Assembly (NCBI GenBank): GCA_021234155.1
Contig: JAJEKV010000036.1
Span: forward strand, 12,227,426 to 12,291,425
DNA: 64,000 bases
Source: Isoetes taiwanensis
Taxonomy: Eukaryota > Streptophyta > Lycopodiopsida > Isoetales > Isoetaceae
Direction: 5' to 3'
A model generated the notes under the pieces. That model ran no database searches, was not told the DNA's origin, and saw nothing but the letters and a program-made list of their open reading frames with translations. This document shows positions 12,950-24,520 of this stretch, in pieces (the stretch's first letter is position 1; every line of letters begins with the position of its first letter). Made by a program: the position numbers and the translations under genes.

Positions 12950-13910
12950 CATCATGGGAGCTCCAACATGCCACCTAGGTTCCATCATGCCAAGGTGGCT
13001 CCAACATGCCACGCGGGTTCCAATTTGCCACCTAGGCTCCACTATGCCAAGGTGGCTCAAACATGCCACGTGGGCTCCAACATGCCACAGTGGCTCAAAT
13101 ATGCCAAGGTGGCTCAAACACGCCACGTGGGCTCTAACATGCCACCTAGGTCTAACATGCCAAGGTGGCTCCAAATGCCACCTAGGCTCTAACATGCCAC
13201 CTAGCTCAAACATGCCAAGGTGGCTCCAAATGCCACCTAGGCTCTAACATGCCAAGATAGCTCAAACATGCCAAGGTGGCTCCAACATGCCACCTAGGCT
13301 CTAACATGCCAAGGTCGCCCCAACATGCCAAGGTGGCTCCAATATGCCTTCTAGGCTCTAACATGTCAAGGTGGCTCAAGCATGCCAAGGTGGCACAAAC
13401 ATGCCACCCAGGCTCAAACATGCCACCTAGGCTCCAACATGCCAAGGTGGCCCAAACATGCCAATGTGGCTCAAACATGCCAAGGTGGCTCAAAGATGCC
13501 AAGGTGGCTAAAACATGGCACGTCGGCTCCAACATGCCAAGTGGGCTCCAACATGCCACCTATGCTCTAACATGCCAAGGTGGCACAAACATGCCACGTG
13601 GGCTCCAACATGCCACCTGGGCTCTAACATGCCAAGGTGGCTCAAACATGCCATGTGGGCCCCAACATGCCACCTAGGCTCTAACATGACAAGGTGGCTC
13701 CAACATGCCACCTAGGCTCTAACATGCCAAGGTGGCTCAAACATGCCAAGATGGCTCTAACATGACACCTAGGCTCTAACGTGCCAAGGTGGCTCCAACA
13801 TGCCAAGGTGGCTCCATAATGCCATCTAGGCTCTAACATGCCACCTAGGCTCAAACATGCAAGGTGGCTCCAACATACCACCTAGGCTCTAACATGCCTA
13901 GGCTCCAATT
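12950..13910. repeat. 19-bp minisatellite, ~50 units
   Basis: Tandem units of 19 bases of the form GGCTCMAACATGCCANNT, with two main variants ending 'ccacctag' and 'ccaaggt', fill the interval. Since 19 is not a multiple of three and the unit lacks stop codons, all frames stay open on both strands. The resulting His/Cys/Trp/Pro-rich peptides with a 19-residue period (from 57-base super-units) should not be read as genes. A shorter related array lies in reverse orientation at 43995-44225. Confidence 0.85.
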
Positions 13911-16900
13911 TTGCAGCATTGCAATAATTGTGTTCCTTGGTCCTTTAACTGAAATACTGTATGCATGGTCTTCCTCAAAATCAACCTTCACCCATAAATT
14001 GCAACTATGAGGTTAATGATATTTATGTACTAGGTGCAATGATGACTTTGATTGGATTACTTAGAGCGCTTACTTTGATTGACGGGGTTTGAGGAATGTG
14101 CAAATCTAGTATCAACAAAGTATTGGATCTTATCATTCTAAAAGAGATCTCTATGATTTCTAGACAATGTACTGAACGTTACGATCCAGACGAAGTGTAA
14201 AATTTGAATGAATTCAAATCAGAATTTCAAAAAAAACTTGAGTTTAATGCAAGTTCACAATGCTGTATTCATTCTATTTGCGTTCAAGTTATTTGCATTC
14301 AAATGAAGCTTTCAAATACGCTTGCTCCATATTTTGGATAATGTTGTATTTTCCTTTTTAGTAAGATTGCGTTTTCAAAACATGCAGTTTGAAATTATCA
14401 ATAGCCATGTGTCAATATTTGTCAATATTGGTTCAAAGATATATTAGAAACAACACCTTGTTTTTTTTACATGTCATAACAATTCTTCTTTTTATCAAAA
14501 AGAATGCCACATGTTGATATTTTATTGGTTAAATAAAGTTTTTTAATTAAAAAAACGTGCCACATGTCGATATTTCATTGGTTAAAAACACATTAGAAAT
14601 AACCTCGATTTTTCTATATGTCATGATAATTCTTTTCTATATGTCCTTTTTTAGAAAAATAATAATTAGTAGCATTAAAAAGAATAGCTAGCTTTAGGTA
14701 ACACATGTCATTTTTTAAAAAACCATCTTACTTTGACATTGTAATTTTATTTTTCACATGTAGTAATATCTAAACCTAGGGGTGTTATTTAGAAGACAAA
14801 CAACACGTGGCTCCTCCAAAAAACATCAGTCAAGAAGAAACCACACGTTGACAAAAGTTCGCTAAAAACAATAGTGATACCCAGTGAGTGCAGTCATTAT
14901 TTGAAATAAGTCTAATTCTATTCTTTGTGCAAACAACGGATTCTAAACTGATATACCAAATGGTCAGGTCATTGGAAAATCTTGCATTGCTTAGTTGAAG
15001 GAGATCACTGAATTTGGTGTATTTGGCGGCATTATTTGGAACAATTATGCTATGGTTATAAGAATTATAGATTACAAGTATTTGTCGCGGCAGCCTTCGC
15101 TGCCGCTACATTGTGCTTTTTAATTTGTATCTTGAGAAGTTATACGGAATATGATATTTGACAATAAGAAAAGAAAATATGCCTTACATTCTGCAATGAA
15201 GGTAATATGAAAGGGTATATACAATAATATGGAATGGCATATACAATATAAAGTGACTCGTATCTTCAAATTTATGCAAAATATTTCAATTTTACATAGA
15301 ATAAAAGTTAGAATAATGTATTACAACCACCCTCAACTACATAATATACATTTGCATCTCCATGAGTAAAAGCAAGCTGTTTTACGGTTTCACTTCATTT
15401 AGAAATTCATCTCCATACCAAGAACCTTTTCATAATATTTGTCCCCTTGGACTTTATTGGCACTTCTTCAGTCATGTGATTTTGATAAAGTGAGATTAGC
15501 TAAAAAATTATTCTCGGTGCAGTATGGTTAAGTTTGATTGAGTGGCACAATTCGGTGAATGGAGTAAAGCTAAGCGAATAAAGTAAAATTCATGTTAAGA
15601 TCAAATCGTGATACACCTACGAATGTTGCTACTCTTTAATGCTCTAAACAGGATTAAAAACATGATTAAAATCAGTAATGCAGGTTCTGTAGATGACTAG
15701 CAACTCCCATCTGTGTAGCCCACAGCATAATCATACCCTTGCAAAACAACTCTCTCACATATCTTTGGGACGCATTATAAAGGTAGCATAAAAAACCACC
15801 ATCTGTAATTTGATGAACTAGTAAGCATCGGTTCTACAGTATTCCCATGTGAAGCAATGCAAAGCAGTGCATACATATATACACTGTAAATGTTGTGGGA
15901 CGGATTTCAAGGCAGATGGGTCCATATGTTTTTCTGTAAAGCTACCAAAAATACATTTTTTCTGAAATGAAAGAGATTTCACTACAAAATATGAAGAACT
16001 AAGTTTTCATATACTCAGGTAGAATCGCCAGATCAGTTGTTATGCTGGAGAGCCAACCACCGTGGTTGCATCGGAAAAACCAACCACCGTCGTTGTATCG
16101 GAAAAAGCAACGTCTACTAACTTATAAAAGCGCGACAAATTGTTGAGTTGACCGTATGCTGAGCTTGGCCGGATCTGCGGCCGGTGATGCAGATCTGCCA
16201 CAGCGAGCATCCCAGTCAGTGGATACACAGACTCTTGGATCCTGAGAAGGAGAAGAATATTCAGTCTATTGCCTTATCTTTTTCTTGGAGTTTCTTGAGC
16301 TTTCAGTTGTTCTATTCTCTGGGGTTGCTACTTTTTGCTTTTCATAAGTGCCAATTGGATCCGTTGTTCTTGGGTATGCCTTCTCAGGTTAGATTAAGTC
16401 TGTTGTTAAGATTTGGAGGCAGCTGGAAATTTGTTCTTGGTTTTCTGGAAGCAATCTGACTTGGGGAGGGCAACCTCGGGAGGGCAACCGATGTGCTAAA
16501 GACATGGTGAGCTATTAGTTATCCTTCAGACATAGGGTTTTGGAAGGAAATAGCTTCGGCAAATCTGCAAGTGCGGCATGAATTTCCTCCTTTTCAATTT
16601 CGCCAGACCAATCCAACTATTTATACGAGCCCTGGGTCTGTTCCGATTTCTGCAGAAACTGTCAATTCGCCAAAGCCAGAAGATTTTGGCCTGAATTACT
16701 TCACTTAGAGATAACCCACATCTACTTTTTTTCAAAGTTGGTTGATGTTAGATCAAACAAAGCGGGCAAATGGATTGTTTATCTCAGAAGACAATGGGTT
16801 CTGATTCTTATTTGACAAACCCATAGGAAGGATCCATTTGTGTAACACCGCTGGCAGAAAGGAGCTTAGCGCAGCAAATTTACGCCTGCGACAGCTAACA

Positions 16901-17409
16901 TCTGCTCTTTATATACAGGCCGCAGAATACACTGGAAACTTCGAGAAGGTGAACGGAGCTTTTAGAACAATGTTCTGGAATATCCTACAGCGAACACGAA
17001 AGTTCTAGAAAGAGCTATCTCCTCCCAAATTTTCTTGTGTTGACACGTATTTAATGAAGATCATAATTTTCTATAAAAATACACACACGTAAGCTGCCCC
17101 CTTACCTTCCATATTAGAATTATATATTAGAGATATGATGATGTAACTTGATATGTTGCATTATTTGGTACAAATGAAAGTTTAAATAGCAGAGTCTAAG
17201 CAGGTCGATATCAGGGAGGAGCGTAGTGTATGCATATATCATATTCAGCGGGATGCAATATTGTCGACCAAAAAACAAAAAGGTGCCAGAAAAACTACGG
17301 TGGGATTTTTTTGCCAAAAAACCTCTGTCTCTTTGTGCAAATCCAAATAAATTGGCCACGTGGACTTTTGGGGCCATTTTGATGTTGTTTTTAACATAAA
17401 ATAATAGAT
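13911..17409. other. Non-coding, AT-rich; no gene recognised
   Basis: No gene is supported. Near 14505-14590 a segment around 'gccacatgtcgatatttcat' occurs twice. At 16046-16105 a 30-base unit ('ccaaccaccgtggttgcatc') is tandemly duplicated. An open stretch at about 16540-16710 plus could be a degraded retroelement ORF1, since the L1 remnant follows at 17.4 kb, but no motif proves this. The CTTG hairpin at 15075 is annotated separately. Confidence 0.4.
15075..15106 (-). mobile_element. Helitron-like hairpin end with CTTG, copy 3
   Basis: On the minus strand GCGGCAGCGAAGGCTGCCGC (8-bp stem) is followed by 8 bases and CTTG, then T. The spacer GACAAATA and following AAT match the end at 4858-4883. 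It is a GC-rich island in AT-rich surroundings, as expected for a transposon terminal hairpin. Confidence 0.4.
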
Positions 17410-19700
17410 AAAAACAACTGGACCAAAAATTGGGGTGATTGTGTCTGATCATAATCCTCAAGTAATCTCATGTCAAGAGCGCATGCAAAAAGTTTCCAGA
17501 ACTATCTTTCAAATGAACTCTATGTATTTGAAAGAGCATGCTTTTGCTGCCAAATGCAAAGGAATTTGGCAATTGGCATTTCTAAAAAACTCAGGCATGA
17601 ATACCTTAATGGTAGCACTAGCAAACATTAAGCAATTTGCCAAACTATGGGTTAGAGCAAAAGTGCAGGAGGAGCGGGCAGCTTTGGATAAGTTGTATAG
17701 TCAATTGACTACCGTAAGAGCTTTGGGCCCTAATGATGTTGTAGAAGAGAGAAATCTACTAGAGGAGATTAAAAACTCGGAGGAGATGAAGTCTGCTGAG
17801 TATAGGAGCAAGGCAGGTTTAACATGGCTTAGGCAAGCAAATAAGTGCTCTTGTAGTTCCTTTTTAAGGCAGCCAAACAAAAGAGATGGTCAACGACATT
17901 ATCTAGTATTACACTTGAAGATGGATCGACATTAAAAAGTTGCGGCGGTCTTCATAAGTTCCTTCACGATCACTTTCAAAGCTTATTTGGAAAGAAGAGA
18001 ATGCCGTTCCAAGATGAGTTTGAAGATTTAGTGGTGTCTAAGGTATCTCCAGTCATAACAAATGAGCAACATCAGATGTTGACTCGACTACTATCTTTAA
18101 AAGATTTGCATCATGCAACTATTGCTCTTGACAAGGATAAGTATATATCCAGGGATGGATGGGAGTCCAATAGAATTTTTTCAAAGTTACTGAAAATGGA
18201 TAAAAGTAGATTTGTTCTCAGCCTATACATATTTGCAACAAGCAGACCATCTTCATCCCAGATTAAATAGAGGATGTATTACTTTAATTCCAAAGAGTAA
18301 AGATCCATGTACTATCAATGACTGAAGATATATCACATTGCTTTTGGCATTCATTAAGATAATAGGAAAGACTATGGTAGAGAAAATAAAGCCTATAATA
18401 GCCAAAACCATTTCCTCCATTCAGTTAGGATTCCTTTTTGGAAGAAACATTGTGCATAATGTAGCAGCCGCATTTGAAGGTATGTATTAGGCTAAAAGCA
18501 TAGGTAAAAAAATGGCATACATTACTTTATCACCTTCTCGAAAATGGCACTTACAGACTTTGCCTTCTCAATGGCAATCCATCTGGAACCTTGTTTGGTC
18601 TAAATATAATCCTCCAAAGGTAAATGTTCTACTTTGGCAGGTGATTCATCGCTCTTTGAGAGTTAATGAGATGGTTCATCGCTTTAAGCCAGGAGTAAGC
18701 CCACCTTGCCCAATGTGTGAGCGGTGCATTGAAACATTGGAGCACTGTTTATATTTGTGTGCAGAGCTGAGTAGTCTTAGGTCCTGGCTGCATTCTCTTT
18801 TTGGAGTATCTTTGGATAGTCAGCACTTTCTTTTGGGTATTTATCCAAATCAGTGGACTGCTTCTAAAAGGATTGCATTTCACATGGCAAAGTCTTGGCT
18901 AATATGGAGTGTATGGAAGCGAAGGCGAAGAAAGGTTTTTTATGATAAGCGTATTTCTTCTCAGGTGGTGCTTCAAGAAATTCGTAAGAAGTTGTATAAT
19001 TGCTTTCAGATCTCCAATTGGCCTGATCGTATTAAAATTCCAATATGGAGTGATCATTTAAAAGTGATTGATGCTTCAGGGACATTTCTTACTTCTGGAA
19101 GTACTTTGTAATATTTTGAGTGTATAATATGAAGTAAAACACGTTCTTCAAAAAAAAAAGTGGCATACATATAATTGGATTTTACAAAAGCATATGATAG
19201 TATCAGGTGGAGTTTTTAATATTGGATTGCGGGAAATTTTTTTACTGGAAGTGTTAAAAAATTACTTTAATCTGCACGTGCCTCAGTTTTGTTCAATGGG
19301 TTGAAATTGGAAGAGGCATTAGACAAGGATACCCATTAGCCCCATTCTTATTTAACATAGCAGCAGAAGCATTCTCACAGCTATTTTTACAGGCGTCGAG
19401 AGATGGTCTGTTAGGTCTTTATGGGGGATGGATATCAACAGATATGTAATCAATACGCGAATGACTCTTTTTTATTTCTAGTAAGATGGCTAGTCAATTG
19501 TTAGATACTTTTTTCTTTAGCATCAGGGTGCCTCATTAACTGGAAAAAATGTTCTGCACAACGGGCAGGAGAAGGGCCGCATTCTACTTGTTTAGAGCGC
19601 CTCTCATGGAAAATTATACCAGAAGGTGAATATTCTAATCTCCTAGGAATCCCAGTCGGAATTAACATACCCACAATGAAAGTATGGAATCAGATGATAT
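17410..19700 (+). pseudogene. L1-like LINE ORF2 remnant (endonuclease tail and RT), interrupted
   Basis: A degraded plant L1-type LINE. It opens inside the endonuclease domain at the SDHNP motif (17440), followed by the FQMNSMYL segment typical of plant L1 and the linker region (17435-17935, frameshifted near 17840, resuming to 18270). The RT fingers follow at about 18265-18490 (LIPKSKDP, then QLGFLFGRNI). Motif A (LDFTKAYDSIRW) appears only at about 19180, after a nested insertion. Next are GRGIRQGYPLAPFLFN at about 19305 and a mutated catalytic box, YAND instead of YADD, near 19455. Several stops and frameshifts are present, so it is dead. The 5' half of the endonuclease is absent. Similarity fades after the LLGIPVG segment near 19650, before any zinc-binding domain, and an A-rich tract lies at 19860-19878. 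Confidence 0.85.
18523..19160 (+). mobile_element. 5'-truncated L1-like insertion nested in the older LINE
   Basis: This piece carries an uninterrupted frame (to 19111) encoding the C-terminal end of an L1-type ORF2. It has the reverse-transcriptase zinc-binding pattern: SIWNLVWSKYNPPKVNVLLW, then CPMCERCIETLEHCLYLC with its Cys/His ligands, then a C-terminal tail. A short 3' UTR and a run of ten A residues follow. The 10-base duplication tggcatacat flanks it (18513-18522 and 19161-19170). Removing the insert and one copy rejoins the host LINE's RT between MAYI and motif A in the same frame. The absence of stops in about 195 codons and the perfect target duplication indicate a younger insertion. 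Confidence 0.9.
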
Positions 19701-19891
19701 TGTGATATTGGGAACATTCCTCAAGCTACCACCATAAAAAGTCACCTACATGTCTCACTATAAAAGGGTTTTGTAGCTATCCCATCTTCAAACTTGTTCA
19801 AGAAGGTGTCCATCTGCTAAAGGGCATTGTAAAAGTGTGCTTCAAAATTTTTAACCTTCAAAAAAAAGAAAAAGAATAGTAACCGTAAACA

Positions 19892-19919
19892 ACTAGTTAT
19901 GATGCCCGGCGTTGCCAGG
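19892..19919 (-). mobile_element. Helitron 3' terminus (minus strand)
   Basis: Read on the minus strand: hairpin CCTGGC-AAC-GCCGGG (5 of 6 stem pairs), a short spacer ATCATAA, then CTAG followed by T. This is the canonical Helitron 3' layout. The element body would extend to higher coordinates and contain the L1 fragment at 20007-20343; the 5' TC end was not identified. Confidence 0.7.
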
Positions 19920-20006
19920 TTTTACTACAATTTGAAAGGATGGTAGAACAAAGAATGTGGCAATTTTTATCTTTGACATGAGTCTGAAGGAAAATGAAGG
20001 TGTGAA

Positions 20007-20343
20007 CAGAGTTACAAGGCCAGGCTTTTCATCTAGCAGCAGGATGGTTGCTTTGGACTATTTGGAAAGACGAAGATTGGTAATCTTCAAAGGTCTGGAT
20101 GTGGCAGATAATCGTGTTCTCCAAGAAGCTCAAGGTTACATTGTAAAGTCGTATCATTGTTCTTCACTTGCCCCTCGCAAGAGGCGATTGATTTTTGAGG
20201 AGTATTTGGATGTGCACTCTTATGCTTAGGCAGGTTGCTTCACTCGGTGGGTCTCCGCTTATGCGCTGAGATTTTATTCCTGTCTCTGCATTTATACTTG
20301 TATTTGACTCTTTGATTGAATAAAGTCTGACGTCCTTCAACAA
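20007..20343 (+). mobile_element. 5'-truncated L1-like insertion with 16-bp target duplication
   Basis: A third L1 piece: about 74 codons of an ORF2 C-terminus (RVTRPGFSSSSRMVALDYL onward, stop at 20227), then a 3' UTR with an AATAAA-like signal ('ttgaataaag') and a terminal A run. The 16-base sequence aaaatgaaggtgtgaa is present perfectly at 19991-20006 and 20344-20359, immediately flanking the insert. A long target duplication, 5' truncation and A tail together are the hallmark of target-primed reverse transcription. Confidence 0.85.
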
Positions 20344-20589
20344 AAAATGAAGGTGTGAATATGAGGGGCATTATTGCATGTTTTTTCTTGATTTGGTGTA
20401 TAACAGAAACGCCCAAAAAAGACGCCTCTAGCTACATGGTGAAATGCATCATAACCGAAAAGACATGCTTATGCCGCCTACGTTTGTCCTATATTTTATA
20501 GGTCAAAATTTTTCTCATGTAGTCTATAGGCAAGAAAGGTGGATTTTCCAATGGTTCAAAACACAAACAATATACATTCATCAACTAGG

Positions 20590-20810
20590 ATAAATAAAAG
20601 GAAGGAAGGAAGGAAGGAAAAAATTTTTAACGTCCACGGAACCCAATCGGGTTATGGGACCAAGTACATAAGGGACCGAAGTCCTGGACCGAAGTCCAAA
20701 CAAGAACATGGGCCGAAGCCCTTAAACCAAAGCACAACGTGAGCTAGAACACAACCATCATGACCCGGATTAAAAACCACCTGGGAAAAAACCGTTGCCA
20801 GGATGACTAT
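20590..20810 (-). mobile_element. LINE 3' end remnant
   Basis: The segment 'cgtccacggaacccaatcgg' plus 'gggaccaagtac' and, further on, 'cccggattaaaaacc' matches the 3' UTR of the LINE at 42749-42900, in the same minus orientation. The GGAA microsatellite at 20601-20620 corresponds in position to the TATTC-type tail of the 42.75-kb copy. No coding part is recognised. Confidence 0.45.
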
Positions 20811-20934
20811 GGCTGCTCACCGATCCAAAAATCCATGCTGTTGCACAAGCAACAAGCATACCTTCATACCTCCAGCAGGCAAAGCTTCACCAAGCAACTC
20901 CGAACCGTAACCTCTTCACAACTGGGTGCTGGAA

Positions 20935-21240
20935 AACAGACGCCCCCAACGCCAATCGCCCAGACACGCAGGGAAGGCGGCGCTCAGAAAAACCGCTCAG
21001 GGAAATCGCCCATCGGAGGTGCCTCCTCACCCATCCACCAGCCCTGCGCCAAGGCGCCAGCACCCCCAGGTATGCGCGCAGGCGGACATCCACTCAGGCA
21101 CACACAGGGGCGCCATCCTTCACTGCCGCTGCTCCAATGCCATCCATCATTGCATCCGCTCGGGCAGGCCTCAGGCAGCGCCTCAGGCAGGCGCCAGGCG
21201 CCAGGCGCCAGGCGGAGGCGCCAGGCGGACAAAGAGAGGG
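20935..21240. other. GC-rich low-complexity segment
   Basis: An isolated GC-rich stretch ends in near-tandem 'gccaggcgccaggcg' repeats (21180-21232). All six frames are largely open for compositional reasons. The Pro/Arg/Ala-rich peptides have no family signature. I see no gene. Confidence 0.5.
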
Positions 21241-21982
21241 TAAAGGAAAATGTTCATTTAATACCAAACAACCTAAATTTCAACATATTTGGGTAAAAGC
21301 ATGTTAGGGTGTCCCTTAAAAAGTATTATTTAGTGACTAAAAAGGTACCTAAAAAGGTAGCCAGGACTGGGTACTGGGTACCTGTATAATATCTCAATAT
21401 AAGGTATGTTTTAGAACATTTTATATATATTGGTCTCCGATAGCATTATCTTTACCTTAACTTTGAATATTACCATGTCCTTGACTTTTATTTTGGATTT
21501 TTGTATTAGTTTTAATGAAAAGAAAAATGAGAAAGTACCCAGTTCAGAAGTACCTAGTGTATGTACTTTTGCAGGTTCCAAAAGTGGTACACCCTAACAT
21601 GCTTTTACCCATTTGCAAAATATATATCTTGAATATGAGGATTGAAGCAAGGAAGCGCTCACACTAATAATCCAATTGTTTTAATGTGATGAAATGCTAG
21701 GAACGTCTTCTATTTATAGGCTGGAAGTTTCTTTTTTTTTTTAAGACACATGTCACTAATCAAAGGTTAATTTTTTGCCATGTGTTTGCATTCTAAGCCA
21801 CATATATATAAAATGTCATTCATAGGCATAACCATTGGAAATTGATACCATAAACCAAATTTACTCTAATCTACACCAAATATTCAAAATAAATATCACA
21901 CAAATCCACCCTAATTTACACCCTAGATTTCTTATAGATTACGTTGGTGGAAGTCCATTTAGATAATCAACACGTGTCAATG

Positions 21983-22588
21983 CTTTTTGGGTTGCCCATA
22001 GGGGGGCAAACCCTCGTTTATGTGGGTATGTGGGCATATCCAGGTATATGCCGGCATATGCCTGGATATGCCTGTAAGTGGTCGGTCATCCAGCCCATTC
22101 CTTCACAGGCGTGGCTATGGCGCACCTTGTTTATTTTTTATGCCCTGTTTTTCTCTAAGTTTTTGCCTGTTCATCCTCTGGTTTTTGCCCGTTCATCGCC
22201 ATAGCCACTCTTTGGAGCTTCTTTCCGGTAGTATGAAGCAACGACAGCAATTTTCAAGTGCAGATCGGCCATTCCTAGGCTCTTATCAACAGTTAGAGTA
22301 TAGCTGCGCTATGGATTGAGCAAGAAGTTCTACGGCCACTGGAAATGGGATTCTGCCTCAATCCGGTGGTGATTTGTTTGGTCTTTTTTTGTCTTTATAG
22401 AGGCTTAAACTTTAGTCTTGTTTATCATTTTTGTTCTTGCTTTCCTCGTCCCCTGTTTCGAGTTTGTGTCATTGAAAGCTTGGCCGCAGTTTGTTTCTTT
22501 GTCTAAGAGCAAGGGGTCGTTGAGGCGTGTCTGGCTCAGATTCTATGTTTCTTCCAGGTCTCTAGCAGTGTACAGGGCTATGGCACTG
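21983..22588 (+). repeat. 0.6-kb dispersed repeat, copy B (inverted partner at 8422)
   Basis: Near-identical to the reverse complement of 8422-9055. Directly downstream a short basic ORF begins (MMAELAKKLKKLLGGLDSAS, 22593-22793), which is absent from copy A because homology stops at the 'ctatggcactg' boundary. A retroelement leader followed by ORF1 is one explanation; no domain proves it. Confidence 0.75.
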
Positions 22589-23559
22589 GGCAGTGATGGC
22601 AGAGTTAGCCAAGAAACTGAAGAAACTATTAGGCGGTCTGGATAGCGCATCTGCAGTTCGTTCTAAGTTTTCCCATGACAGAGATTGTATGTGGGTCGAT
22701 TTACAGCCTAGAGTCGACCATGATTTCTTTTCTTGCTGGTTCTTGTGTATTTTTTCAGGGATTTTGAACTGCAACAGAGAAACGATGCCTTGAGCGGCAA
22801 AAATGGAAAGATTCAAGACTAAAAACGGTAAGATGCTTTGACTTTATACAAGTGATGCGATTTTTTTACAGTTTCCTAGATGAAAAGATGAAGCTGGATC
22901 TTGGCAGGGCTCAGAATTTTTTTTATGGATTGTAGATTTAATCTTGCGAAAATCCAGAAAGTAGATGTAAAATTATCTTTCTGATGATGGATATGTTAGG
23001 GATTGTGCCATTGTGCTCAAATCAGAAAGGCGATTAAAGCAGGAACAAGAAGCCGATGCTGATTTTGTTGATATCTTGATATTGCTAATTGCTAAAGGGC
23101 ATTTTGAAGGTTAGCAATGGAAATTGTTTGTCGTACCTTAAATTGGAAGGAAAGAATCTTCAACAACTCCATGCCGGAGTACGCCCAGCAATCCATTGTT
23201 AATATTATTTACCTCAGAATCAGAGGCCGAATTGGAAAAAAAAATAAGCTAAAGGGATGCACAAACCCGAAACTAGTAGAATCATCGGTTTTTTCCATTT
23301 CTCAGTTCCGCCCTGTATTCTTTTATATTTGCCCTCTTGAAATAAACAAAGGTTGCTGCGGTTGCTAATTCTCACTCCAATTTTAGACCCAACTCTGTTT
23401 TTGCGACCATTAACAGTAATTGAAAGCTGAAACTTGGATTAAAGATATCCTTGGCAGGCTTGATATTTGAGTCTTTGATACCATGGAGGCTTTCCCGGCC
23501 AACTGTAACTGGTTTTTAGCAATCCCCAAAGGATCCAATCGAATCACTTCCGAGCACCA

Positions 23560-24060
23560 GAACTAACTGCCCGATGTGTTTCCTGAGCCCTGTGTTTTTC
23601 CTGGTAACGGGCCACTGCTTTTCTGAACCCTTGCTAGCATGGCACCAGGTGGCAAGCAGTCATTGGGCCAAAGTAACTGTGTCCCAGATCGTTTGAGAAA
23701 AACGACCATTGAGATATTGTTGCAAAAGCCCAGGATGAGAACTGGCAAGCATCAGGCAGTGCTCTGGTTGCACAGCCCAACGGGCAAACCATGTAGTGCA
23801 ATGCTCTTTCCAACATCGTTTCAAACGCTGAGGAGATTCAGTCATGGCAAGTGCAAGAACAGGATACCTAACATCATCCATGTGGTGCACCTTGCAGATA
23901 TAGTGGAGATGGCGCTTCATGGCAGAATGTTGAAGAGGCCAAAAACCTGTCTCTTGTAAAAGAATAGCATAGGGCACCGTTGTTTTAACTCCGAGGCTGT
24001 AAGTGAGAAACATTATGGTTTTATTGGCTAACATGTAGGTAGTTGTTGCAGGCATAGGCT
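23560..24060 (-). pseudogene. LINE ORF2 C-terminal fragment
   Basis: The minus-strand frame contains a region typical of the post-RT part of some eukaryotic LINE ORF2 proteins: VPYAILLQETGFWPLQHSAM followed by a KRHLHYICKV-type segment. No RT or endonuclease core is present, so this is a fragment. It may belong to the same LINE group as 42749-43480, whose fragment would correspond to the region just downstream in the protein; this is inferred from domain order, not overlap. Confidence 0.55.
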
Positions 24061-24485
24061 ACAAATTGATGTCATGTAGTCTATATAATATAATGATTGA
24101 GACAGTTTGATTAAATTATTTTGTTAGCGCCACAAACTTAAATCCATATCATTGCCATGATGGCAACAATATATTCACGTGTCTATTTAATACAAAATCA
24201 GTGTTTGGAATTGAAAGCATTAATAGAGCAACATCTCAAACAAATGATTTGAACCCAAACGATGTTAACTCCAATGTGCATATTTAAGTCAAAAAGCTTT
24301 GTTTGTCATTTCTCTTTCAGTCACCTTAAATGGTTGAGGTTGAGACATTGAGTTGAATAAAATATTGTATATGCTCAAAGCAATGTTGACGTATGGAATA
24401 ATGTGATAGGACTCTGGCCCTTTTCGGAACTAGAATAATATTTTAGGGATCACGGATGAAATTCTTGTTCACTTCACCCTCAGGT

Positions 24486-24518
24486 CACGGAGGGCAACCC
24501 TCCGTGCGCAGCACCTTG
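24486..24518 (+). mobile_element. Helitron-like hairpin end with CTTG, copy 4
   Basis: Identical to the hairpin at 3655-3687: CACGGAGGG-CAA-CCCTCCGTG, the same 8-base spacer CGCAGCAC, then CTTG and T. Upstream flanks are only loosely similar ('cactcccgggt' versus 'caccctcaggt'). Flanks after CTTG differ, consistent with two separate copies of one element end. Confidence 0.45.
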
Positions 24519-24520
24519 TT

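Noticed and set aside
12935-13881. Several long overlapping ORFs on both strands
   Set aside because: They are all translations of the stop-free 19-bp minisatellite; the protein period (19 aa from 57 bp) follows from the repeat.
12950-13910. Possible CRISPR-like array of regularly spaced repeats
   Set aside because: Units are contiguous 19-mers without unique spacers, and the genome is eukaryotic.
20760-21296. 178-residue Pro/Arg-rich plus-strand ORF
   Set aside because: GC-rich low-complexity DNA open in most frames; no conserved domain.
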